Source of the DNA: Methylobacter tundripaludum SV96
GTDB lineage: Bacteria; Pseudomonadota; Gammaproteobacteria; Methylococcales; Methylomonadaceae
NCBI RefSeq assembly: GCF_000190755.2
Contig: NZ_JH109153.1
Span: 248,001 to 312,000, forward strand
DNA length: 64,000 nucleotides
Reading direction: 5' to 3'
The notes beneath the pieces are model-generated. The model was not told the origin of the DNA, did not search any database, and saw only the letters and a list, made by a program, of their open reading frames with translations. A program made the position numbers and the translations under genes. Shown here one piece after another: positions 54,308-63,046 of this stretch (the first letter of the stretch is position 1; the number at the start of each line of letters is the position of its first letter).

Positions 54308-54637
54308 TTAATACCCTCGGCCTAAGCTTTTAACTTCTTTTAACCTGCCGTTTTCGAAACGAAGGTATTGCCGCAAACGTAAACGACCTAAATTGTATAC
54401 CCACTCATCTACTTGTATCTCTTCATATTGTTGCAAATCAATGGTTCTACCCGAAAAATGTAACGTTCTGCCCACTATTTTAGTGTGAGTTTCAACAAAA
54501 TCGGGCTCACCGCATCGAGTCAGAACATCATCTTTATAATCGCCCGGTTTAACCAGGTGGTTCCCGCATCTCATCGCATAGGCTGCATTGAAAGAACATA
54601 AGCTCAGACCTAAGACCCATATAGTGATATTTTTCAT
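54308..54637 (-). CDS. DUF2845 family secreted protein
   Basis: A 109-residue protein with a signal peptide (about 1-21, ending AAYA) and the DUF2845 pattern MRCGNHLVKPGDYKDDVLTRCGEPD. The two Cys may form a disulfide. Function is unknown. The frame extends upstream to 54853, but ATG 54637 with AAGG upstream gives the family-type start. Confidence 0.85.
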   Translation of the reverse strand: MKNITIWVLGLSLCSFNAAYAMRCGNHLVKPGDYKDDVLTRCGEPDFVETHTKIVGRTLHFSGRTIDLQQYEEIQVDEWVYNLGRLRLRQYLRFENGRLKEVKSLGRGY

Positions 54638-54869
54638 CGCACAAACCTTAAAGCAGTTAAAAATCATAGCGATATTAAAGAATGTTCGTATGATCTTCGT
54701 TGAGGCGGCAGAAATTCGATACTGGTTTCGAGTTCCGTCAATATTTGCTGGTATGCCTAAAAAACTTCTTCCGCTAAAGATTTCAGTATAACTCTTTGCG
54801 GAGAACACTTGGTAGAGAGCGTGATGCATACCTTTGTATATTAATGTTAACAAACAGCCCGTAGGAATT

Positions 54870-54916
54870 TGCGTAATACGAGATTTCGTGACCCCGATGC
54901 CCCGTATTCCATTTGT
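54870..54916. repeat. Direct repeat right of DUF2845 gene
   Basis: Partner of 54251-54296. It shares TGCGTAATACG, GATTT, CCCGATGCC and TTCCATT in the same order and spacing. Confidence 0.65.
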
Positions 54917-55004
54917 CTACTCGCTGAAAACAATTGACTGGAAAAGCATGTTAGGTCAGTATCTTACGGCATCAACACTGCCTTGTAGGCTACAAGAATC
55001 ACTT

Positions 55005-55298
55005 ATGTCCAGCTTATTTCAAACCTTACAGCAACAAAAACAGCGTATTCTCGACATTGCCGGTCAATATCATGCTGTCAATGTGCGCGTATTCGGTTCC
55101 GTCATACGCGGAGAGGAACGCGAAGACAGCGACATCGATTTGCTGGTGGATTTTCTGCCGGGAACAACGCTTTTGGATCAGGTCGGATTGAGCTTAGCGT
55201 TATCCGACGCACTAAAACGCAAAGTCGATATTGTCAGTGAAAGGGGCTTAAATAAACACTTGTGCCAAAGGATACTCCAGGAAGCCGTGCCATTGTGA
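55005..55298 (+). CDS. MntA-type nucleotidyltransferase antitoxin (orphan)
   Basis: A 97-residue minimal nucleotidyltransferase: GSVIRG near residue 31 and the metal-binding DSDIDLLV. In MntA-HepT systems it AMPylates the HepT RNase toxin. The usual hepT partner is missing: behind the stop only a GTG-started stub (VKDRFIFI) is seen before REP-like repeat DNA begins. ATG 55005 gives the family start; the frame upstream is repeat-derived. Confidence 0.85.
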   Translation: MSSLFQTLQQQKQRILDIAGQYHAVNVRVFGSVIRGEEREDSDIDLLVDFLPGTTLLDQVGLSLALSDALKRKVDIVSERGLNKHLCQRILQEAVPL

Positions 55299-55329
55299 AA
55301 GATCGTTTTATCTTCATCGCTGCGGCACT

Positions 55330-55440
55330 TTTTCTGGTTCCCACGGGCTCCGTGGGAACTGCGACGGCCCGCGCTGCGGGCTGCCACAGAGCGCAGCGCG
55401 CCTCGACTGCATTCCCACGCGGCGCGTAGGAACGAGGAAA
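55330..55440. repeat. REP-like palindromes downstream of mntA
   Basis: GGTTCCCACGGGCTCCGTGGGAAC and GCATTCCCACGCGGCGCGTAGGAACGAGG with GAGCGCAGCGCGCCTC between. They lie where a hepT gene would be expected. Confidence 0.82.
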
Positions 55441-55477
55441 ATGTATATTTTACTTATGTATAGGCTGATAGCTTCCG

Positions 55478-56692
55478 ATGCTCTGTTCTGAACATAACTG
55501 CTTTATGTGTCCACATTGCGGGCACACCCTGAATGTCCAAGATGTTGTACAAAGCATAAAAAAAGACGAGGCTCGAGGGTATTGTTCGCAATGCAAAATA
55601 TGGACTCCGTTTCAGCTTCCATCAATCCGCAAAAAACTTGTGTACTTGGATCAATCGTTCTTATCGGATATATGCTTTCCTGCGAATGAGACGGGAATCG
55701 AAAAGCGTCTTTATCACAAACTCTATGAACTGAAAGTACAGCAGAAGATTTTTCTTTTAGTGTCCGATATCCATAGTATCGAGACATCGGCTATCCCTGA
55801 TGAATACACGAAAAATAGGATGATACTTTGGGAGTTCCAGAATAATCTTGCTAATGGGAATATCGCTGGTAACTTCTACGATGTTTTTGCTGCCCAGACC
55901 AGAAGAATGCTCATAGAACAAGATGGCACTGATCCTTTCCCTTTTACCGATATTGGGCTAGACGATCCCCATCGGTGGCAGGTTGGGATGAATGTTGTGC
56001 CTACGAACTCCTGGCGGCTAAGGTTAAATCGCGCATATGCGCTGCCTCGTGACGAGATAAACGAAAAATTCCTCAATATCATTGATCGGCAAGTTAAGAA
56101 TATACCTGACTGCCGTGGGGTTCGTGATTGTCTAAATCACGTTACCGAGCTTTGGCGCAACGATATACAGCAAGGTATTAATGCTTACAATCAACAATGC
56201 GAAATATTGTTGATAATGCAGCAGCTCACAGAAGAATTTGAAACTGGAAAGCCAATCTCCAACCAAATCCCACAACTATCCGATGCCCCGTTTCGCCGAA
56301 TTGTTAGCGATGTTGTAAATGGACTGGATGAATCGGCTGTGCTCCTGCGATGGTCGGAGCTGTTGAAAAGCAATCCAATTCTAATATGTCCCGCCCTGCG
56401 AATTAAAATTGCTTTTGAGGCGGAACTACTCAGGATGCGGTGGCAAGGATATCGACCCAACCCCAAGAAATTCAATGCGAACTTCGGCATATCTCGCCAA
56501 AATGATATTGACCACATCTCGACATTTGTGCCTTACGTGGACGCTTTGACGACTGACAATGATATGAGTAACCTTTGTCAGCGCGAAGTCGTAGCGGAAG
56601 AACTGGCGCGTTTCCCTGCCAAGATTTTTTCCAAAAAGAATTACAACGACTTTGAAGCTTGGCTGGATACATTGCTGGTGACAAGTGCATAG
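55478..56692 (+). CDS. Zinc-ribbon protein with PIN-like domain
   Basis: A 404-residue protein with an N-terminal zinc ribbon (CPHC at 11-14, CSQC at 36-39) and a body arranged like a PIN-type nuclease. Asp58 is in LVYLDQSF, Glu102 in SDIHSIETSA, and Asp355 and Asp360 are in PYVDALTTDNDM. The fold call is inference from these acids; I cannot name the family. It lies between two orphan antitoxins, and its AT-richer composition suggests transfer. An RNase in defence or stress is possible. Confidence 0.65.
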   Translation: MLCSEHNCFMCPHCGHTLNVQDVVQSIKKDEARGYCSQCKIWTPFQLPSIRKKLVYLDQSFLSDICFPANETGIEKRLYHKLYELKVQQKIFLLVSDIHSIETSAIPDEYTKNRMILWEFQNNLANGNIAGNFYDVFAAQTRRMLIEQDGTDPFPFTDIGLDDPHRWQVGMNVVPTNSWRLRLNRAYALPRDEINEKFLNIIDRQVKNIPDCRGVRDCLNHVTELWRNDIQQGINAYNQQCEILLIMQQLTEEFETGKPISNQIPQLSDAPFRRIVSDVVNGLDESAVLLRWSELLKSNPILICPALRIKIAFEAELLRMRWQGYRPNPKKFNANFGISRQNDIDHISTFVPYVDALTTDNDMSNLCQREVVAEELARFPAKIFSKKNYNDFEAWLDTLLVTSA

Positions 56693-56782
56693 GATCAGCC
56701 AAACATCGAGCACCCCTTTTATTGTAATAATCAAGAGTTATGTGCTTTTCAGCCACATGCTAAATTTCAAAAATACAAATTA

Positions 56783-57010
56783 ATGGATAAATCGGCCATG
56801 AACATTAATCAAGTTTTAGAAAATGCAAAGCAATTGAATGTTGACGAAAGAGCCTTGGTTGCTCATTGTTTAATTTCTTCGCTTGAAATCAGCCAAGATG
56901 AAAGCGTTGAGCAGACATGGGCTGAATTAGCCGAACTTAGGTATCAAGAACTTGTTTCCGGTAAGGTTGCGTCTGTATCTTGGGACGATATAAAAAAAGA
57001 AGCCAAGTAG
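56783..57010 (+). CDS. Addiction-module antitoxin component (orphan)
   Basis: A 75-residue protein of the putative addiction-module family (unstable antitoxin type), recognisable by LNVDERALVAHCLISSLE and the tail VSWDDIKKEAK. The RelE/ParE-type toxin normally found next to it is absent: a palindrome (GGTACGCGATGCGTACC) and glcF-like gene follow. An ATG at 56798 is an alternative start. Confidence 0.82.
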   Translation: MDKSAMNINQVLENAKQLNVDERALVAHCLISSLEISQDESVEQTWAELAELRYQELVSGKVASVSWDDIKKEAK

Positions 57011-57086
57011 GATACGCATCGCGCACCTTTTTGGAGCTTGAGTGACAGGAATACTTTGGAAATGGTACGCGATGCGTACCCTACAT

Positions 57087-58319
57087 CTACGGCAACTGCC
57101 GAGCCAACAGCAATAAAGGATGCTCCACCCTGCCCCCATCGGCATTCAGATAAACCCCGCAACCAAAATTACCGCTAACCACCAAATCCGCCGACGAATC
57201 GGTGATGATTTGCCGCTTTAAAGCCCGCAACTGCCCGGCGTTATCTGGATGCGTCAGCATGTAGCTGCCGCCTGCGCCGCAGCAGATGTGGTTCTCGGCC
57301 AGCGCGGTAATGCTTAGACCGGGGATTTTTTGCAGCAGCGCATAAACAGCTTGCCGATTTTTAAGGACATTGCGCTGGCTACATGGTTCATGTACTGCGA
57401 CTTTTAGATTGGATGCCGTCAGTTGCAGCTCGTCCGGCCAGTGTTCTAATAAAAACTCGTTGATGTCGCACAAGCGTTGCCGGAACAGTTGTCCCACTTC
57501 ATCATCATTTTGATATTCGCTCAACATCGCCCCGCAACCGGTGGCGGTGTGGAGCACGGCATCGACGTCCATCGCGTTGAACACAGCGATATTGTTGTCG
57601 ATCAAACCGGCGGCAGACTGGCCGTTGTGCTGGTGTATCGCTCCGCAGCAACCTTGTTGCGGCGGCACCAGCACCTCGTAGCCTATCGCGTTGAGCAGCT
57701 TGATTGCTGCCAGCAAGGTCTCGCGGTCGAAATGTTCGGCGATGCAGCCGGTGAACAGCGCAACCCGGCCGCGTTTCGTGACACTGGTCGGATAAGAAAC
57801 CGCCAATGCCTGTAATGCCGGTTTACCCAGCAAGGCTTCGGCATCCGCCAAATGCAGTTTTTTCAACAATCCGGTGCTTCGTAACGGTTTTTGCAGACCC
57901 GATTTCAGGTAAATAGCCAGCAACGGCATTAACCGCCTCAGCCAATCTTTATTTTCAATCAGATTGAATGCCAGTTTTGCCAACCACCCCGGATTAACCT
58001 TTAACTGTGCCTGAGCCTGATCGAACAACTGCCCGTAAGCCATCCGGCTTGGGCAAACGGTTTCGCAGGCCCGGCATTGTACGCAGTTATCCAGATGCAG
58101 GCGTTCATCGGCGCTGATCGGCAGGTTTTCAACCAATATTTTGCTGATGGTGCGAATGCGTCGGCGCGGGGTTTCTTCGTCAACCTGGAACAAGCAAAAA
58201 GTCGGGCAACTAGCGATACAGATGCCGCAACGCATGCATTCCGCGGCATCCGGGATATACGGCCCCGAGCCGATCGGCTCGCCGAGTTCATCGTAGCTCA
58301 TGTCCATAAAATCAAACAT
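57087..58319 (-). CDS. GlcF-like iron-sulfur oxidoreductase subunit
   Basis: A 410-residue protein with two 4Fe-4S ferredoxin motifs (CMRCGICIASC near residue 24, CVQCRACETVC near 77) and two CCG domains (GCCGAIHQHNG, HICCGAGGSYM). This is the layout of GlcF, the electron-transfer subunit of glycolate oxidase. No glcD or glcE is present; it forms an operon with a small unknown gene and a SIR2-like gene next to nifH, so it may instead pass electrons in nitrogen fixation. Confidence 0.85.
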   Translation of the reverse strand: MFDFMDMSYDELGEPIGSGPYIPDAAECMRCGICIASCPTFCLFQVDEETPRRRIRTISKILVENLPISADERLHLDNCVQCRACETVCPSRMAYGQLFDQAQAQLKVNPGWLAKLAFNLIENKDWLRRLMPLLAIYLKSGLQKPLRSTGLLKKLHLADAEALLGKPALQALAVSYPTSVTKRGRVALFTGCIAEHFDRETLLAAIKLLNAIGYEVLVPPQQGCCGAIHQHNGQSAAGLIDNNIAVFNAMDVDAVLHTATGCGAMLSEYQNDDEVGQLFRQRLCDINEFLLEHWPDELQLTASNLKVAVHEPCSQRNVLKNRQAVYALLQKIPGLSITALAENHICCGAGGSYMLTHPDNAGQLRALKRQIITDSSADLVVSGNFGCGVYLNADGGRVEHPLLLLARQLP

Positions 58320-58326
58320 CTCGGGC

Positions 58327-58764
58327 CTACATCACCTTGGCATAGGCGCGGCGCAACAATTCCATTTCCGCAGGCGGCCTGCCGCGCAGTTCCGGCAAGG
58401 TCCTCATCCGGCAATCCCGGCTTTGCATCAGTTTGTGCGGCGGGTCGAGCAGCATGAAGCGCGCCATGTGGACGGTGATAATGCCGCCGGGCGCGTCGAT
58501 TTGTTCGCTAAACTCCGGTTCGACGCGCAACAGGTCGTTGTCCAGTTGCAAAAGCTGATTGATGTTGTTAACCAGCATGGCCGGATGAGTGCTGACTTTT
58601 TCGGTGATGAATTCTTCAGGCTCCAGTGCGCTGGACAACGCGGGCAGCGGCTCCGGAAAGCAGATGCTGCCGTTGCTGTGCTGGGCGAACAGCATCAAGG
58701 CGCTGATGTCGCCTTTGTAGTAAAGCAACAGGCGATGATGAGTGAATGCGTCGGACTGGGTCAT
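58327..58764 (-). CDS. Unknown 145-residue protein in Fe-S/SIR2 operon
   Basis: A 145-residue soluble protein that I do not recognise. It has no signal peptide, membrane segment or Cys motif. It overlaps the SIR2-like gene by one base (ATG sharing the stop), and precedes the GlcF-like gene by 7 bp, so all three are made together and may act together. Confidence 0.75.
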   Translation of the reverse strand: MTQSDAFTHHRLLLYYKGDISALMLFAQHSNGSICFPEPLPALSSALEPEEFITEKVSTHPAMLVNNINQLLQLDNDLLRVEPEFSEQIDAPGGIITVHMARFMLLDPPHKLMQSRDCRMRTLPELRGRPPAEMELLRRAYAKVM

Positions 58765-59603
58765 TAGACAAGTACGGTAGCCAGTAGTTCTTCAACATCC
58801 ACATCCAGGATTTCCAAGCCTATTTTTTTACAATAGCGGATTTCCTTATCGGTCGGGTTTTTGTTTAAAACCCAACCTTTTTTCTCTGCCGCGCCGTAAA
58901 CGATGTCGCTCATCACCATGCGCTCCGAATCCCTGTTGAGCGGCACGCCTATAAACAGGTATTGTTTGCCCTTGCGGTACTCTTTAAGAAAGTCAGGGAT
59001 AGCGAAGCCTCCCATTAGCTCGGTGATGTAATCGACATAATCGGCATCCGAAGCGATGTAGTTGGCTTCCGGCTTGGGCGTACCCAGAGGTTTAAACAAA
59101 ATGGGCAATCTATGGTCGACCTGTTCCTGCGGGATTTCAAAATAATCGCTGCCATCGAAGTGATATATTTTAAAGCGGAACTGGCTGGCGGTGATTCTTG
59201 CAACACCGACAATCAGCGTATGTTCTTCATCGGAATAGGTATCTTGCAATTGGGTATCCCTGTTTATATCGACAACATAAGCAGGCCGCCATTCCGCCAG
59301 CCAATCATGCACTGACGCCCGCGTATATTCGGTTTCGCCGTATAGCTTGGTGAGAAACTGGCCCAGAAAGTTCCGGCCTCTTTTTAGCTCCTGGTTCATC
59401 GCCGCCCTGGGAAACTCATACATAAGCTTGGGAGCCATCGGGTTGCCGTTATTCATCGCCAAAATCAGGCTATGGCTATCGGCAGGCATCGGTGCTCCGG
59501 TCAATTTATTGGTTGCATCAAAAAGCGCGCCCGGCCCCAGATAAGGTACGACCTTGTTTTCGTACAACCCATCAAGTATTTCAGAAAAATCGGTAGAAGA
59601 CAT
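58764..59603 (-). CDS. SIR2-like domain protein
   Basis: A 279-residue cytoplasmic protein of the SIR2-like (SIR2_2) type. NAD-pocket motif VVPYLGPGAL is at about residues 18-27; the end of the fold (YLFIGVPLNRDSERMVM) is near 215. It may bind or split NAD. Such domains occur in defence proteins, but here its operon with an iron-sulfur protein, divergent from nifH, suggests a nitrogenase-related role. ATG 59603 has GGAG 7 nt upstream. Confidence 0.8.
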   Translation of the reverse strand: MSSTDFSEILDGLYENKVVPYLGPGALFDATNKLTGAPMPADSHSLILAMNNGNPMAPKLMYEFPRAAMNQELKRGRNFLGQFLTKLYGETEYTRASVHDWLAEWRPAYVVDINRDTQLQDTYSDEEHTLIVGVARITASQFRFKIYHFDGSDYFEIPQEQVDHRLPILFKPLGTPKPEANYIASDADYVDYITELMGGFAIPDFLKEYRKGKQYLFIGVPLNRDSERMVMSDIVYGAAEKKGWVLNKNPTDKEIRYCKKIGLEILDVDVEELLATVLV

Positions 59604-59643
59604 TGCAAACTCCATTATTAAGTAGGTATATCTTTTTACTTAA

Positions 59644-59658
59644 GCAATATTTAATCCA
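59644..59658 (-). promoter_or_regulatory. Possible sigma-54 promoter of SIR2-like operon
   Basis: On the minus strand TGGATTAAATATTGC keeps the invariant GG-N10-GC spacing but lacks the CAC of the -24 element. It lies 41 nt before the ATG. No clean NifA site was found upstream. Confidence 0.3.
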
Positions 59659-59952
59659 GTTTTTACCGATTCATGATAAACAGCGTAACTTTATGATTAT
59701 GAAATGATTAAATGATTCTCTTCGAAAACAGGCGGTTGGGATTTTGTTCTGTTTGTAACAATTCTTCTGTTGTTTATCCTATCTACAAACACAAAATCTT
59801 CAATAAATCAGTATCGACACTTTTATATATAGGCGCAGGAACTTTAAGGCAGGCACGAATATTCGATTTAGACTCCAATAGGTGGCATCGTCGCTCCTCG
59901 TGGAATACATCCGGCACACTTCAGAGTTACTGCCATTAAGTTAAGAAACACG

Positions 59953-60033
59953 CTGGTTCCCAAGCTGGAGCTTGGGAACCAGCACAAAAACCTTGCTATC
60001 CCTTTGGCGCGCACGGCGCGCCCTACTCGATTA
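59953..60033. repeat. Palindrome and arm of GCGCGC repeat
   Basis: CTGGTTCCCAAGCTGG...CCAG (59953-59982) is an AAGCTCCAGCTT-family palindrome. It is followed by GGCGCGCACGGCGCGCCCTAC, one arm of the 9456-9529 repeat. Confidence 0.75.
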
Positions 60034-60134
60034 ACATTTTTTCTTAACTTAATGGCAGTGACGCGCTGCGTGGAAACGATAAAACCATTTATTGAATAGT
60101 TTGTCGTTGGATGCTCTCACATCCCTGTGTTCTG

Positions 60135-60248
60135 GATTCGCTACGCGCTCTAACGGGTCCGGCACAAATCTGTCTGGAACAGATTTGCATTAACCCGAAG
60201 GGCGTCAGGCAGGAGTCTGACGTGACCCGATAGAGCGCGTAGCGAATC
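60135..60248. repeat. 114-bp inverted-repeat element
   Basis: 18-bp perfect arms (GATTCGCTACGCGCTCTA / TAGAGCGCGTAGCGAATC), extended to 25 bp with one mismatch, enclose a small AAATCTGTC...GAACAGATTT hairpin. The element splits a CCGGCAGGGATT-family repeat also present intact at 47995-48020. Confidence 0.78.
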
Positions 60249-60319
60249 CCTGCCGGAATGACGGCGATATAGCCTGCGTAGATTCCTATGGATATTAGGA
60301 CAAGGCTAAATAACCGTAC

Positions 60320-60335
60320 TGTTACTAAGCTTACA
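60320..60335 (+). promoter_or_regulatory. NifA-type upstream site of nifH
   Basis: TGT-N10-ACA, 111 bp before the -24 element, a normal distance for NifA. A near match (TGT-N10-ACG) lies 29 bp further at 60349-60364. Confidence 0.82.
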
Positions 60336-60431
60336 GAACATAACAAAATGTTTGAAAGACAACGTTGCTTACGCTTTGCCGAAACAACAATAATCAATAC
60401 AATTCAATGACATAAATACAACAAAAGCAAT

Positions 60432-60447
60432 TGGCACACCCCTTGCT
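60432..60447 (+). promoter_or_regulatory. Sigma-54 promoter of nifHDK
   Basis: TGGCACACCCCTTGCT matches the -24/-12 consensus with GG-N10-GC. It lies 47 nt before the nifH ATG. Confidence 0.9.
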
Positions 60448-60482
60448 TTATCCCTAATGTCATTAACAACAACGTCCTATAA

Positions 60483-61376
<894 letters not shown>

Positions 61377-61387
61377 TAAATGACCAA

Positions 61388-61419
61388 CCGTAGAGACGCG
61401 ATAAATCGCGTCTCTACGG
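61388..61419 (+). terminator. Hairpin between nifH and nifD
   Basis: Perfect 15-bp arms (CCGTAGAGACGCGAT and its complement) with a 2-nt loop, 11 bp after the nifH stop. With no T tract it is more likely to protect the nifH message or allow partial read-through than to terminate fully. Confidence 0.7.
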
Positions 61420-61479
61420 GATTCCCGTCCTAAAACCTGTCTGTTGGGGGATTACCCACGGCATAAGTAGGAGACACTC

Positions 61480-62961
61480 ATGGCTGCTCTAACAAAAGAA
61501 GAGACCGAAGCGCTTATTCAAGAAGTGCTGGAAGTCTATCCCGAACAAGCAAGGAAAGATCGCGCCAAGCATTTGGCGGTTAACGATCAATCCCTGGAAA
61601 AATCGAACAAATGTATTACTTCAAACCGTAAATCCCAACCCGGCGTAATGACCATTCGCGGTTGTGCTTACGCAGGCTCCAAGGGTGTGGTTTGGGGCCC
61701 GATTAAAGATATGATTCATATCTCGCACGGCCCGGTCGGTTGCGGACAGTATTCGCGCGCCGGTCGCCGTAACTATTATGTCGGAACTACCGGTATCAAT
61801 ACGTTCGGCACGATGAACTTTACTTCCGATTTTCAGGAAAAAGACATTGTTTTCGGCGGCGATAAAAAGCTCGCGAAAATCATGAACGAAATCGAAGAAT
61901 TGTTTCCATTAAACAAAGGTATCAGTATTCAATCTGAGTGCCCGATCGGTTTGATCGGCGATGATATTGAAGCGGTCGCCAAAAAAGCCAACAAAGAAAT
62001 CGGCAAACCTGTCGTGCCGGTTCGTTGCGAAGGTTTTCGCGGTGTTTCCCAATCGCTGGGTCATCACATTGCTAACGATGCGATTCGCGACTGGGTATTG
62101 GAAAACCGTGACGGCGACGAAAGCTTTGCCACGACGCCTTATGATGTCGCTGTGATCGGCGACTACAACATCGGCGGCGATGCCTGGGCTTCGCGTACTT
62201 TGCTGGAAGAAATGGGCTTGCGTGTAGTGGCTCAATGGTCCGGTGACGGCACCATTGCGGAAATGGAAAAAACGCCTAAGGTGAAATTGAATTTGATCCA
62301 TTGCTATCGCTCAATGAACTACATTGCGCGGCACATGGAAGAAAAATACAAAATCCCCTGGATTGAGTACAACTTCTTCGGCCCCACCAAAATTGCCGAA
62401 TCGTTACGCAAAATTGCCGCGTTATTCGATGAAACGATTCAAGCCGGCGCTGAAAAAGTTATCGCTAAATACCAAGCTGAATACGATGCGGTTATCGCCA
62501 AATACAAACCGCGCCTGCAAGGCAAACGCGTGATGCTCTATGTCGGAGGCTTACGCCCACGTCATGTTATCGGTGCGTATGAAGACTTGGGTATGGAAGT
62601 GGTCGGTACCGGTTATGAATTCGGCCATAACGATGACTATGACCGTACTATCAAGGAAATGGGCAATGCGACGTTGATTTATGACGACGTAACCGGTTAT
62701 GAGTTTGAAGAGTTCGTTAAGCGAGTTCAACCTGACTTGATCGGTTCCGGTATCAAGGAAAAGTACATTTTTCAAAAGATGGGTATTCCGTTCCGCCAAA
62801 TGCACTCCTGGGATTATTCCGGTCCTTATCACGGTTATGACGGCTTCGCCATCTTCGCCCGAGATATGGACATGACACTGAATAACCCTTGCTGGAAACA
62901 GGTGAAAGTGCCCTGGAAAACAGCTGAAAGTTCAGATGTAGCGGTCGCCGCAAGCGCTTAA
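61480..62961 (+). CDS. nifD: Nitrogenase MoFe protein alpha chain NifD
   Basis: The 493-residue alpha subunit. P-cluster ligands Cys62, Cys88 and Cys154 and FeMo-cofactor ligands Cys275 (LIHCYRSM) and His442 (RQMHSWDY) are all in place. This confirms a molybdenum nitrogenase, not the vanadium or iron-only form. It follows nifH by 103 bp and is preceded by TAGGAG. Confidence 0.98.
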   Translation: MAALTKEETEALIQEVLEVYPEQARKDRAKHLAVNDQSLEKSNKCITSNRKSQPGVMTIRGCAYAGSKGVVWGPIKDMIHISHGPVGCGQYSRAGRRNYYVGTTGINTFGTMNFTSDFQEKDIVFGGDKKLAKIMNEIEELFPLNKGISIQSECPIGLIGDDIEAVAKKANKEIGKPVVPVRCEGFRGVSQSLGHHIANDAIRDWVLENRDGDESFATTPYDVAVIGDYNIGGDAWASRTLLEEMGLRVVAQWSGDGTIAEMEKTPKVKLNLIHCYRSMNYIARHMEEKYKIPWIEYNFFGPTKIAESLRKIAALFDETIQAGAEKVIAKYQAEYDAVIAKYKPRLQGKRVMLYVGGLRPRHVIGAYEDLGMEVVGTGYEFGHNDDYDRTIKEMGNATLIYDDVTGYEFEEFVKRVQPDLIGSGIKEKYIFQKMGIPFRQMHSWDYSGPYHGYDGFAIFARDMDMTLNNPCWKQVKVPWKTAESSDVAVAASA

Positions 62962-62967
62962 TTTTGT

Positions 62968-63001
62968 GTAGGAGCGGGGCTTCCCCCTTACCCGCTCCTA
63001 C
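62968..63001 (+). terminator. Hairpin between nifD and nifK
   Basis: GTAGGAGCGGG (62968-62978) pairs with CCCGCTCCTAC (62991-63001) across a 12-nt loop. It resembles common dispersed repeats and may tune nifD/nifK message levels. Confidence 0.6.
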
Positions 63002-63046
63002 TCCTTCAACCGTCGTCCACAGATTAGTGGCGCGTAGGAGATTATC

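Noticed and set aside
59712-59939. 75-codon open frame in the nifH upstream region
   Set aside because: It runs into repeat DNA and has no family resemblance, although two Cys pairs gave a brief impression of a zinc site.
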